Below are positions 10,255 to 20,832 of a stretch of DNA of 64,000 nt, piece after piece. How positions within the stretch are numbered: the stretch's first letter is position 1; every line of letters starts with the position of its first letter. The notes below the pieces were generated by a model. The model was given only the letters and a program-made list of their open reading frames with translations, was not told the origin of the DNA and searched no databases. This DNA is from Fonsecaea monophora (lineage: Eukaryota; Ascomycota; Eurotiomycetes; Chaetothyriales; Herpotrichiellaceae): NCBI RefSeq assembly GCF_001642475.1, contig NW_019173968.1:62001-126000 (forward strand), read 5' to 3'. The translations under genes were made by a program, and so were the position numbers.

Positions 10255-11670
10255 TCATAATCCGAGTCGCTTCCTTAAATCCTCCTTCGCTTCCCTGCAC
10301 ATTTCTTCAACATCCACATTTGCAATGACTCCATTTCTCTCATTAATCTCTTTTTCGATCTTTGCGAAGTCTTTACCTATGCCCGGGGCGCGCCATTCAT
10401 AGCAATCTCCAATCCATCTACTACTCTGAACGAGCCACTGCCCTCGCTCTTTTCGTCGGGCTGTGAACGTTGCGAATACTGCATCGAGGTCCGACGGTGA
10501 CTGGACTCGCTCGTCCGAGAGTAAAGAGGCAAGGACTGCGGTATCCTCAATACACATGCCGGCCCCAGCACCGTGGTGCGGGGACGTCGCGTGAGCCGCA
10601 TCTCCAGATATGCATATGCGACCTTTATGAAAAGTAGGTACAGGGTTGTCTCCTAGGTCAAAAATTGCCCACTTCCAGACGTATCAGTATTGTTCAACCT
10701 TCTTTCTTCGGTGTTACTGCGACATACCACGGACAAGTCAGGCTTGGTAAGGTTTAATAGCCGGATCACATTCGACCCATATCCGCTAAAGTCTCTCAAA
10801 GCTTCTTCCCTCCTTGCATGTCTCGTTAGTCGCTGGGTGTCTGGCCAGTCGTCAGGACTCGTTCTGAATGCGACAATGTTCAATGTCTGGCCGTGGTTGA
10901 CTGGAAACGTCAATACGTGACCATCAGGACCCATCTGTTGTACCCAGAATGTCAGCAAGTGATCAAACAATGTTTGAGGGCTCAACCGGCACACTCACAT
11001 GCATACAAGAATTTATTGCCAGCTCTTCACCAACTGCTTTGATGGCGCTGTCCATTGGCGCAAGACCACGATAAGCATACTTGTGAGTGTAGCTCGGTTG
11101 CGCACTGGAGTGGTTTTTTCCGACAATGATCTGCCGAACGCGAGACTTGATACCATCACATCCTATCACTGCATCGGCTTCAGCGGTTGAACCATCTTCA
11201 AACTTCATGACCAGCCTCCCGTTGGATTCGTTCTCGGTGATGTCGGAGAGCTTCTTGCCAAACCGGGCAATTTCCTTGGGAATTAGTTTGACAATCTCGT
11301 CCAGATAATGCGCACGATGGACTCCATTCTGGCCCAAGGAATTCGTGATCGAGAATGCAATCTCCTGCCGCTCTTGGCCCGGATGTGGTCCCGTATGGCC
11401 GTCGAGGTAGTCGAACCAGACATACTTTTTCTCAGGCCACACATTACGCGTACAGACTTTTTCGAAAGCCTCATAGACGCCCTCATGGCATAGTTTCATC
11501 GCTTGCACTGCGTTGGGGGAGAATGAAACACCAGCGCCAATTTCGCCGAACTGAGCCGCCTGTTCATATATCGTGACGGGGATCTGGCGATGATAGAGGG
11601 CAATGGCAAGAGTCAGGCCTGCAATCCCACCCCCAACAATTGCAATCTCGAAGTTCTTGGATTTAGACAT
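10255..11670 (-). CDS. FAD-dependent monooxygenase, salicylate-hydroxylase-like
   Basis: A group A flavin monooxygenase that would use NAD(P)H and O2 to hydroxylate an aromatic or similar substrate. Three exons: 11670-10999, 10934-10728 and 10671-10255. The introns are 10998-10935 (GTGAGT, 64 nt) and 10727-10672 (GTATGT, 56 nt), all in phase 0, giving 431 residues. The N-terminal Rossmann motif is IVGGGIAGLTLAIALYHR (residues 9-26), with the ribose-binding acidic residue in IYEQ. The DG motif is in DAVIGCDGIKSRVR, and the GD motif, created by the last splice region, reads ICISGDAAHATSPHHGAG. All three class hallmarks are intact, and the length is normal for the family. It lies on the same strand and 0.67 kb downstream of an alcohol dehydrogenase, so the two may share a pathway. 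Substrate cannot be deduced. Confidence 0.9.
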
Positions 11671-12335
11671 GTCAATCGGTATGTGTTCTCTTGTTTGAAA
11701 GTGTTTGCTTATATGGTCGGAAGGGTTCTGCTGAGAACGTTGCTTCTCTGTGTTCTCTGACGGCCTCTATATACAGAAGGAAACCCCTTGTTCAAAAACA
11801 CCGGCATTGGGCAGCCGAAAAGCTTCCGCAAGGCTGAGGTAACACCTCGGATTGTACTGGGATGGGCGTTGGAGCGTACAACAAGTTCTACGAGAACATC
11901 ATTCGTCACCTCAATTCTCCGCATCAGCTCAGGACCGCATGGTCACAACCTGGGGGACATAGCCGGGCCGATTTCCGATGGTTGGGCGAGAGATGTGTGG
12001 CGACCGAAATGACTTCCGAAGGGGCCGCTCGTACGAAACTCGCACATTAAGCTTTGGGCTGTCGGAACCTTTTTCTTCCGTACTGATTTCAGCATCTTGG
12101 TAAAAGATGGCTCGGTTGTACGGTATGGAGGCTTCGCTGTTTGCACGGTCGGTCCTCGGATTCGAGCCCATTAGAATGAGACAAAAAATGAGAAAGCATT
12201 CCCGTGAAGCGACAAGCAGGCAAGGCAACGTACACATCATACATGCAAAGAGGCTGGCAGCCGCTAGCGCTGCTGCCCGTTAACCGACGGTCAGATGAAT
12301 GGACACACTTTCAGCGGAAGAATAGAAGACGCTGA
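11671..12335. other. Intergenic between monooxygenase and alcohol dehydrogenase
   Basis: This is the presumed promoter of the monooxygenase and the terminator of the dehydrogenase. A 103-codon minus-strand frame (12240-11929) has no recognisable features and I do not call it. Confidence 0.45.
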
Positions 12336-13555
12336 TTACAGGTTGAGGAGGTCTTTCCTCCACGTTGCAACAATCTTGACATGGTCATCCCTGTTTCTCA
12401 CCAGCTCTTCTAGGCCCTTCTCGGCCAACTCCTCGACCGGAAGTCTCCTCGTAATCAGAGCCTCAGCACCAGCGAACTTACCCGCCACAAAGTCCTCCAC
12501 AACTTCCCGGTAATCGTTATCGTTGTTCCCCATGGAGAACTTGGTGGTTAGCTCCCGGAAGAAAGCATGCTGCATCGGAATCTCGAACGGCTGCTTCCAA
12601 CCGGCGATGTTGAGGTACGTTCCTTTCAGCTTCAAGCTTTCCATGCCCGCGAGCATACCCGCCTTTGCGCCTGCACAATCAAACACAATATCCACTCCTC
12701 TCCCTTGGGTCCTCGCCTTGCATATCTCTGCCACATTTGAGACTGACGGGTCCAAAAGATCGTCCGGGGCAGCCAGTCCCAGTCGTCGAATCATCTCACT
12801 TCTCTTTGCCGTGGGCTCGGAGACCAGCACCCTCCCACTGAGGCCAGTGCCCACCCCTTTTGCGCGCAGATTGAGCAAGACGGCCAACCCCACTGGGCCA
12901 CCCCCGAGTACAAGCACGTTTAACCCCGTAAAATCAGTGATGCCGCTTGCGGACAGCGCGTGTCGCCCGACCGTCAAGGGCTGACAAAGCACCACGCTAT
13001 TCAGATCAACACTTCCGTCGTCAGGGAGAACATGACACATCCTCATTTCAACGTTGACTTTCTCGCTGAAGCCCGCGCCACCGCCTCCGCCGCCATTGAG
13101 GCCGATATAACCCCAATTAGTGCACATATTGTCGCACCCACTCGTGCATGCGGTGCATTTCCGGCAGACAATCCGTGGATCGACCATGATGGGAGTTCCC
13201 AGCTTGAAGGGTCCGTTTTCAGGATATCCAGAGGGCAGCGCAGAGACCCGACCACAGAATTCATGACCGAACGTGACGGGGATGTGGTCGTTGGTGATAC
13301 CGTGAGGTTTATCTGGCGTGTTTATGGTGAGAGGGCCCGATGTGTATTCATGAAGGTCGGTACCGCAAATGCCGCCCCAGTAGACGTCGATGGTCACCTG
13401 GAGTGATCAGCGCTGAAAGGGCGGCGGACACAAGAAGAGTGTACGATATATGGAACTCTACCGGGCTAGCTTACCTCATTAGGGCCCGGGGGTGGTGGAT
13501 CAGGGATTGTCTCAATCCTGATATCGCGCTTGCCATAGTATCGAGCAGCTTTCAT
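12336..13555 (-). CDS. Zinc-dependent medium-chain alcohol dehydrogenase, 2,3-butanediol dehydrogenase-like
   Basis: An NAD(P)-dependent alcohol or polyol dehydrogenase of the MDR superfamily, closest in layout to (R,R)-2,3-butanediol dehydrogenase. Exon 1 is 13555-13475 (MKAARYYGKRDIRIETI), the intron 13474-13398 (GTAAGC donor, CTCCAG acceptor, 77 nt) and exon 2 13397-12336, giving 380 residues. The catalytic zinc ligands are in GGICGTDLHEY and TFGHEFCGRV. The structural zinc lobe is in IVCRKCTACTSGCDNMC, and the cofactor-binding motif is VLVLGGGPVGLAVL. A glycine run (NGGGGGGAGF) follows the zinc lobe and is unusually long for the family. The gene is divergent from the MATE transporter across 1.24 kb and co-oriented with the FAD monooxygenase. 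Confidence 0.9.
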
Positions 13556-14798
13556 CTTTGTCAAGTTGGTGTGGACTTAATGTGAAGACTTACAACAACG
13601 ATATGCCGCTGTAGTTTACAGGGTGAGTTGACCATATACAAAAATACCCACGGTCTCTAATAGCCTCGGACGGGATCTGTCTGCTCGGCATCTCGCGAAG
13701 CATTCTCTGGCCTGATTCGGCTATCCATATTAAGGACTTATGTAGCTAGAGACGTTGTCGCTATGCTTTGACAAATTGTGCGGGGTTGGCGAAATGCAAT
13801 TGGGCGCAAGAGTCAGAGGATTTTTTACAACCTCTGACCTAGATATTGGTTATGTGTCGTTGGAGTGTGGTCTCGCGATACGTAGTGGTGGTCGGGACGG
13901 AGAATTGTAGCCGTCGGGATGGGCGTTGATCCTACACCGAGGACACGAGTCGGGAGGCACGTACTCTCCGAGTCCGCTGGCCGTTGCACCAAAAGCTCAC
14001 CTTTTGTATTCACCTATCGTTTTGGAGTGCTTGTGTGCTCAACGAGATAAATGCTAGTCCAGGTGAAGGACAATTCCCGATCCATCTCGGTGAGCAGTAT
14101 TACCAACGTCGTCCTTGACTTTTTTTTCGTGCGGTCCCCATATTTCAAAATATCAAGGAATCCATGTAAGGTGACTCGTACTCGAGTAAGTGACAGAGCT
14201 CAACCTTTGTCGGCTTCGACTGGTGCAGAGAGAGAGTAATGTCGTGGTGAAGGGGGGGGGGTGGACGATCAGCTGCCAAGGCTTTTTAAAAAGCGACTTC
14301 AGAAGCATCAGGATTAGATTGACTGGATTGATCAATTCCAACTTTCGACTCTCGCCCTGAGGCCCGAATATAGAATGTGAATCATGGGCACGCACTGTGC
14401 CAATATCAATCCTTACGACAAAGCAAACGAGTTCATCACGACTCGCACCAGCCTTTTTTCCTCATTCCAGGGTTTTGCCTGGTTATTATGAACTGGACAG
14501 AGCTGCTACACATCTATTCCTCCTCCTTATCAAAGACGACTTGAGTCACTTCCTCGCTTGTCTGGCTGCATCTCGCATCACTCGTCCTTCTGATTTGGTC
14601 GCCATTCAACCCCGCGCGCGTTCGTTGCTGTTGTGTAACCTTGGCAATTGTGATCATTTCCTTTTCTGTGCCCCTGTAAGGAACAAAGGACATGGAAACA
14701 TGTGATGAGAGCGTTGCATCTCCGTGCACCCCCATAAATTACAAGATGTTCATTTCAAGAACCGTTCGTAGGGCCTTGCGGACACATACAGATACACC
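13556..14798. promoter_or_regulatory. Divergent 1.24-kb region between alcohol dehydrogenase and MATE transporter
   Basis: The length is typical of a regulated divergent promoter. It contains no supported gene; frames at 14153-14735 overlap on both strands without protein character. A homopolymer of nine G residues lies near 14251-14260, and T-rich and A-rich runs flank it. No specific operator can be named. Confidence 0.4.
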
Positions 14799-16455
14799 AT
14801 GCTCTCCTCCAAGGACGTGGTCGAGGTGACTGAACCCGCTTCCCATCAGGTCGACGACGAACATGAGCAAGATGCCCCTCGGGACCACGGGATATGGAGT
14901 CGAGATCGGTCAGTGATTGTCTAGAGCTTTCTGATGAGAGCTTTCTAAGCTGACTCTACAAATTTCAAGCTTCTGCGGTGCTCTGGCCTACAATTTCGTG
15001 GGCTTCATTCTCCCAGCTCTTTACGGAACGCTCTCAAAACTATGGGTGGCCAACATCAACTCTTCCCTTGTCGTCACAGTCGATTCATATACCTATATTG
15101 GCGTTGTAGCCGAGGTGATCAATGAAGGCCTCCCTCGAGCTGCATGGGTCATCATTGGAGACAAGTCCTCACGCTCGCTTTCATCCCGCATCGAACTCAC
15201 TCAGACCTTGGTACTGTTCCAAAGTATCATGGGTTTGGTTGTGAGCGTCATCATTCTCGGGGCGGCCAAACAGTTTGCCGCTGGGTTTGTCCCGGAGGAG
15301 GTTCGCAGAGCGAGCTTGACCTACGTCCGCATCAGCTCATTCTCCGTCTTTAGCGCTGCCGTGGAGGTCGCCGTCACCAATGCTGCCAGGGCGCTTGACC
15401 ACCCCGATGTGCCGTTTCTCATCAGTGCGACACGCTTTGCCATCAATATCATCTTGGACTTGCTGATCATATCCCGATTTCACGTTGGGACCTCCAAACC
15501 CACCGTCAACATGCAAGCTGCAATTCGACTTGGGTGTGACTTTGCTGCGGCATTTGCGGGCCTAGCATACTTCGCGATCATCGTCTTCAGACTGCACAGG
15601 AAAACCAGTGGCATCCAGAGCGTCCCTGTAACACGCCCCAGCCTCAGGGCACTGAAAGTGCTTCTGAGACCTGGAATCTTGACTTTTGTCGAGTCTGCCG
15701 TAAGGAACACGTTCTATCTGTGGCTTGTCAGCAATATTGTGTCCATGGGTGCGGACTATGCGACGGCTTGGGGCATCTTCAATACCATTCGTTGGGGTCT
15801 TGTTATGGTCCCGGTCCAGACACTTGAGGCAACTTCGAATGCATTTACTGGACACAGATGGGGTCAATGGAGGAGCGAGGTTGGGACGCAGGTGCACAAG
15901 GCCAAAGCAACCTGGAAGCAGGTTCGCGGTGAGTATTACAGTCCATCACATGCACTGAACCTATAGCTGACCTAGGACTGTTCATGTGTGTGTGTGTCTC
16001 CAGATATCACCACTCCTGCAATCACTGCAACGGCAATTGCGCTGGCAGTTGAAGTTCCCCTCTGCATTTTTCTTTCACTCTTCGGATGCAAGCCTTTTGC
16101 GCACTATCTCTCTGACTCGGACAGCGTGGCGTCGATCACAGCCCACATGTGGCGCACGATCGACTGGTGCTACATCTTTTACGCACTCTGCACGGAGCTG
16201 GCGACAATCCTCCTAGCCACAGTGCCGAGATGGTACCTGTATCAGTCGCTGGTCTCGAATATGTTGTACGTCTTACCATGGGCGATCGTTTGTCAGACGG
16301 CACATCTCAGCTCGACAGACGCTTGGAGCTATCATGCCTTTGTGTTCGGAGGAAGCTTGGTCTTCAGCTTTTTCGACGTGCTGCTATTTGTGACACTCTG
16401 GGTTTGGAAGCTGAGACGGGGCACACTCAACTTTGACAAGGTAAGACTTGTGTGA
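14799..16455 (+). CDS. MATE-family multidrug/metabolite efflux transporter
   Basis: A polytopic transporter that would export organic cations or metabolites in exchange for protons or sodium. Exons are 14799-14908, 14970-15928 and 16004-16455. The introns are 14909-14969 (GTCAGT donor, 61 nt) and 15929-16003 (GTGAGT donor, 75 nt, acceptor behind a TG repeat), giving 506 residues. The first 37 residues are hydrophilic and acidic. About a dozen hydrophobic segments follow, starting FCGALAYNFVGFILPALYG. The two-lobed MatE layout shows in the recurring INEGLPRAAWVIIGDK and VQTLEATSNAFTGHRWGQW segments. The predicted stop (FDKVRLV) directly follows a GTAAGA that could be a further donor, so the C-terminus may differ slightly. 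The gene is convergent with the aminotransferase at 16609, 153 bp away, a pairing that suggests efflux of an amine or amino-acid-derived product. Confidence 0.85.
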
Positions 16456-16608
16456 AAGCAGACCAAGGCGAAAGAAAGGTCAGGACAGGGGGCCATTATG
16501 TGCCCAGGTCTAGAAATATACCGTGTCAGAGTTGAATATTTGAGAGGATGTGATGTCCGACTCTATGGAACGATCTCAACCCTTTTTTCACCTCTTCACC
16601 TTTCCCTT

Positions 16609-17949
16609 TTATTCGACGTCAGCAGCTCCTATCGCTTTGACAATCCTTCGAAGCGCCTCTTGTATGTATGGTCTTGGATGGCTAAACACGATGCGAAATA
16701 GCCCAGGAGTCTCAGCGCCAAAGACTGCCCCTGCACCCAAAAACACTCTATTCTTCATGAGCAGTTGGGTGATCTCTGCGCTCGTCCCATCATCAGCCTG
16801 AGCTTCACCGGAATTTGGCCGGCGTTCCGGATGTCGTTCCAGGTATGCCTTACCAAGGTCCACCCAGAGGAAAAACGCGGCGTTGGCCCCGGGCGTATAT
16901 GGGATATTGTGCTTGTTGAGAAACTCGACAACGAGACTATACGAATCGGCCAGCCGGGCTTGATTCAGTTGGATATAGTTGTCCACCCACGCATCGTCTT
17001 CCAGCATATTGGCCGCGATATGCTCCGCCACAGATGACGCGTAGGAATAGATTGCAACCTCCAGCAGAGCCTCGCGAAAGGCTTCGTTATATTGCGAAAT
17101 GATGTACCCAACGCGGAGACCGTTGGCACCAAAGTCTTTGCTCATCCCCCACAGGACATGGACGAGGAGAGGATCGATGATGCCCTCTGGCGCAATCGAC
17201 AGGACCGAGGTGAAGTCGACGGGCGGAGGAGACGAATCGTGACGGTTTTTCCAAGTAGAGAAGGCATAGATCTCGTCGCTGACGAGGTGGATCCGGTACT
17301 TTTGGCACAGGCGCATGTAGGCGACAAGGGCCTCATGGGAGTAACATCTCCCGAGCGGGTTGTGCGGCGAGCACAGCATGAGGGCTTTTGCGTGGATGCC
17401 CCGTTCTCGCGCCGCCAAGATGGCGTCTTCGTACTTGATGACAGCTTGCACGCTCATGGGATCTACCGAGCCAAACGACACCGTCAGAACCTCGACGCCA
17501 GGGCGAAGCGAGATGTCCGGGATGAAAGCGCGGTAGTACGGACGGCCGAGCAGAAAGCCATCGCCGGGGTTACAGAAGGCCCAAGAGGCATGCTCGATGG
17601 CGTGGGAGACGCCATTCGTGATGACGACGTGCTCACTCTCCAAGGGCAGCGCCGGACGCAGCCGGCGATTGAGGAACCGAGCCACAGCCCTCTGAAGCCT
17701 CTTTGATCCACGCGGCCCGTCGCCGTAGGTGAATGCTGTCTGCGGGACACGGGTACTGTTCCGGATATAGGCTTCCAGTCCTTCGTGCATGAGGCTGTTC
17801 TCCGCCACGCCGACGTTGACAAAGCCGCCCGGGTTGGACGATGGATGCCACTGGTCGGTGTATACATGCCACAGCGGCGATTCTGGGGGTTTCGAGCACT
17901 CCTGCGCACGGCGCGAGAGCGTGGACACACCTGAGAGAGCGGCAGACAT
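16609..17949 (-). CDS. PLP-dependent class I/II aminotransferase, ACC-synthase-like
   Basis: A fold-type I pyridoxal-phosphate enzyme of the aminotransferase/ACC-synthase-like group. It would transaminate an amino acid or act on an S-adenosylmethionine-type substrate; which of these cannot be told. Single exon, 446 residues from the ATG at 17949, a normal length. Visible landmarks are NVGVAENSLMHEGLEAYI, typical of the ACC-synthase-like branch. TYGDGPRGSKRLQRAVARFL is followed by ITNGVSHAIEHASWAF (cofactor cup), LCSPHNPLGRCYS (the conserved Asn-Pro), LVSDEIYAFS (Asp binding the pyridine nitrogen) and the Schiff-base lysine in WGMSKDFGANGLRVG. The arginine near the C-terminus (GLFRIVFSHPRPY) is also kept. 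All catalytic residues appear intact. It is convergent with the MATE transporter and divergent from Nbl1. Confidence 0.88.
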   Translation of the reverse strand: MSAALSGVSTLSRRAQECSKPPESPLWHVYTDQWHPSSNPGGFVNVGVAENSLMHEGLEAYIRNSTRVPQTAFTYGDGPRGSKRLQRAVARFLNRRLRPALPLESEHVVITNGVSHAIEHASWAFCNPGDGFLLGRPYYRAFIPDISLRPGVEVLTVSFGSVDPMSVQAVIKYEDAILAARERGIHAKALMLCSPHNPLGRCYSHEALVAYMRLCQKYRIHLVSDEIYAFSTWKNRHDSSPPPVDFTSVLSIAPEGIIDPLLVHVLWGMSKDFGANGLRVGYIISQYNEAFREALLEVAIYSYASSVAEHIAANMLEDDAWVDNYIQLNQARLADSYSLVVEFLNKHNIPYTPGANAAFFLWVDLGKAYLERHPERRPNSGEAQADDGTSAEITQLLMKNRVFLGAGAVFGAETPGLFRIVFSHPRPYIQEALRRIVKAIGAADVE

Positions 17950-18657
17950 TTTGCGCAGAAAAGGGGTATTGGGTTGAACTGTGCGTAAGGGTTAAAGTGG
18001 TAGTAGAAGGAGTCAAAAAGATCAGATGGGCACTTCAATTGGAAAATATACTTTTGTACATGTAGTTCCCCCGGTTAGCTTTACCTCTGATTTTCCTACA
18101 TGCACGTGTTACATCAATGCCAGACATGGGTTCAGTCGTTGGAGAAGTCGATGCCACCTAACGCGCCCTGTGATTGAAGGTGCAGCTTGAGCCTTTGGGA
18201 GGACACGGTTGTGTTCAAAGGCGTGCATTAACAGCGCGTATCATCTAAAGAAGACGGCTATCATGTGATTACCGAGTCAATCGATGGATCTATTCGTCGA
18301 AACACTGAGCTCTTTCTCATGTAAGAGAGGCAGTCGGAATATACGCGGTTTGTGAACCGAGTATCAACCGAGCCTGAGGCCTCTGTGGACCAATCATATT
18401 CTATTGGTGCGACACTCACTGTGGCGTACTATGATTGGCCGATACCTGCCAAGTCACTAGCAGCATCATTTGTTTATCTCGCCGCCCGAATTGGTTCCCG
18501 CATTGCGGCTCATCGACTTGTATCTTCCTCTCGACTACTGACTGTTATTGACCATCCTCCTCCAAGCTGCATTCAAGTCAACCCTTACTCTTCTGCCTGA
18601 AACAAGGCACCCTCCTTGCCACCACTCGCGAAACGACCAATTCCTCCTACCCTCACC
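17950..18657. promoter_or_regulatory. Divergent promoter between aminotransferase and NBL1
   Basis: This 708-bp region includes a conspicuous pair of CCAAT boxes facing each other and a third further on, all nearer to NBL1. The rest shows no gene. Confidence 0.5.
18389..18408. promoter_or_regulatory. Inverted CCAAT-box pair upstream of NBL1
   Basis: ACCAAT at 18389-18394 and its complement ATTGGT at 18403-18408 form an inverted pair with an 8-bp spacer. Another ATTGG follows near 18434. CCAAT boxes recruit the Hap/CBC (NF-Y) complex in fungi. They lie 220-270 bp before the NBL1 start. Binding is inferred from sequence only. Confidence 0.5.
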
Positions 18658-20008
18658 ATGGCACCAGCAAATTCTCGCAAGAGAAAATCGGACGAGATGG
18701 ACGAAGGCGCCGGCGTTGCCGTCACCCCCTCCGGCAGCCCAGCGCGCAAGAGGTTGCGAATCACCCAGCAACAGAAGCAAGCATTGATGGACAACCTCCA
18801 ACTCGAGAGTGAGGGCGATTGAACACCCTGCTATGTGGTGATGGTCTTTTCTGACAAACCGCCTAGTTACCGAGCGAGCGCGCCAGCTGCGAGCAGGGTA
18901 TGCGCTTCAATGTGCTGACCTGAGAGCTCGCATTGAACGACGCGTCAACCGCATCCCTCTCTCCATCCGCAAGATGACCATGCGGGAGCTGATGCAACAG
19001 CATGAAGCTTCCATCGCCAAGCAGAACCAGCCTCGTACTTCACCCTCCAAACAAACAATGTCCGTCCAGGTCCCTGCACCCAAACCTCTACCTCCTCTGC
19101 CACAAGAAAGTGGCTCGACCAAGCTGCCTTCTCCGGTCCGAGCTCAGCCACCACAAGCAACCGCTACACGGGGAATTAGGAAGCGCATGAGCCCTCAAAT
19201 TCAGATTGCCCTGGACAAAGTGAGCGAGGATGACCAGGCAGAGTCTGCAGCGCTCGATACCCTCCCTGTGACCAAGAATACCAAGCGTGCCAAAGGAGCA
19301 GCAGCAGCCCCGACAACACGCCCTGCCTCTCGAGCTACTACAAAACAAGCACCAATCTCAGTCCTCTCTCCACGCTCCCACAACTCTCGCACACTCCCCC
19401 GCTCACCAATTAAAGATCCCTACCTGCCGGCTTCCCCTACGAAGAACATGTTCGGCCGCCCGGGCGCGACCGCCATTTCTCCCATCCGCCCGGCATCACC
19501 ATTGAAATCAGCTGCGACAGCCGCAACAACGGCCATATCCGCCAGCGTGCACGGCATGATTGAGCACGCGAAACGAGGAGGCACCGCAACCGCCGCGAAG
19601 CTGACCCGGACGGCATCCAAGGAGAAGAAAGAAGCCGCCGCCCTTGCCAAGGCGCAAATGCTCCCGCCTCCGAAACCGAGTGTGCCCCCTTCTCCGCAAC
19701 GTGCATTCAGCCAGGCAAGCACCCGCAGCGTTGCGACGGATGCTTCTGCCACCTCGACCGGCACGACGGTAGTTGTCAAGCCCAAGCGCGGAGGCAGACC
19801 CGCCACCGCTAAAGCCACAACCACGCAACACACCAAGGATGTAGCGACTACAGAGAAAAAGAAGGGAGGGGTCGCGAGGGCCGCCAGCGCAGCCAAGACG
19901 GCGCTCAAGAGAAACGCCACTGCGGGCACTGGCACCGGCACGACGAGTAAGAAAGTCGTAGTGGTAGAGCCGGCAGCAGGACGGAGAGTGTTGCGCAAGA
20001 GGGCATAA
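18658..20008 (+). CDS. NBL1: Nbl1/borealin-like chromosomal passenger complex subunit
   Basis: Fungal borealin homologue, predicted to hold survivin (Bir1) and INCENP (Sli15) together in the chromosomal passenger complex that targets Aurora kinase during mitosis. Exon 1 is 18658-18808, the intron 18809-18866 (GTGAGG donor, CCTAG acceptor, 58 nt) and exon 2 18867-20008, giving 430 residues. The N-terminal Nbl1 helix spans the splice: QKQALMDNLQLE joins ITERARQLRAGYALQ, then IERRVNRIPLSIRKMTM, at residues about 38-95. A basic nuclear signal lies near residue 7 (SRKRKSDE). The remaining 330 residues are disordered, with many Ser-Pro/Thr-Pro sites (SPRSHNSRTLPRSPIKDP) that could be Cdk targets, and an Ala/Lys-rich tail ending RRVLRKRA. 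Yeast Nbl1 is only about 70 residues, so this is the long form. Confidence 0.88.
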
Positions 20009-20832
20009 AAAAAAAAAAGGAATGGGAGCAGGATGATAAATGACATTGGCAGCGCAAGCAATTACTGTTATTGGTACGAGGGTTTGTGCGACCCAGAACC
20101 ACAACCATGAGAGGAAAGATATGGATTTGGATTGGTATGAGCCGGCCTTCCCTCTTCAAAGGGTTGGTTTGATTGGAGTTATTGAGGCCAGGTCCTTTGC
20201 ACGGGTATTGGCTTTTGTTTTTGGGTCGTTGTGCTCATTTATTCGTTAGCCAGCGAATGATAAATTTCCAGAATCAGAGAAGAGAAGAGAAGAACGCGAC
20301 ATGCCTTTTCCTCAACCAAATACTCACTCACTCCACCAACCCGGTTACCTACAGCGTCTCTACTCCGCGTGAGTTGCTAGCTAATCGCGTCGACATACGT
20401 GTGGACTGTTAATTAGTTGAACAGAACGACTTAGAACTTCACGAGGGGTTTCCCGGTTTACAGCACCACCACGCTGTCTCCTCGAGCCCCCTTTGTTTGG
20501 TGTCCATTGAGAGATTCCGTGTCATTTTGTTCCTCTTCTCGTCAGTTTTTTTCTTTTCTGTGGTCTCCTCGATAAGTGGAAAAAGACCCGTGTTCAGACA
20601 ATGAATGCTAAGCAAGGCAATTTGGTTCCCATAGCAAAAAACATCTCAAGCTCCGAAGCTCCATACCAACAACATCGCCTTTTGACTGTTGAGTACTTTG
20701 AGTGTATTTTTCTTCTGTAAGATCATGTGCACCTTTTCCCATCTCGTCCATCTCTCCCTATCTTGTACAAAAAATCACACAATGTGAACGTGCCTCCCTC
20801 GGCCTTTCAGCCATGTCCATGTCACAGCAAGA
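20009..20832. other. Convergent intergenic region between NBL1 and ARS2
   Basis: It starts with an A12 run right at the NBL1 stop. Both genes terminate here. Short frames occur but none is supported. The region is pyrimidine-rich on the plus strand at 20720-20830, the 3' untranslated side of ARS2. Confidence 0.5.

Noticed and set aside
16436..16500. Further intron at GTAAGA after FDK in the MATE gene
   Set aside because: No convincing downstream exon with transporter character was found, so the in-frame TGA was kept; the C-terminus stays slightly uncertain.
17092..17706. 204-codon plus-strand ORF rich in Arg and Asp
   Set aside because: Antisense shadow of the aminotransferase gene, whose catalytic motifs are intact.
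19420..20061. 213-codon minus-strand ORF with a hydrophobic start, antisense to NBL1
   Set aside because: It mirrors the Ala/Lys/Thr-rich repeats of NBL1; hydrophobicity comes from the reverse complement of Lys and Ala codons. NBL1 has a recognisable domain and splice; this has none.
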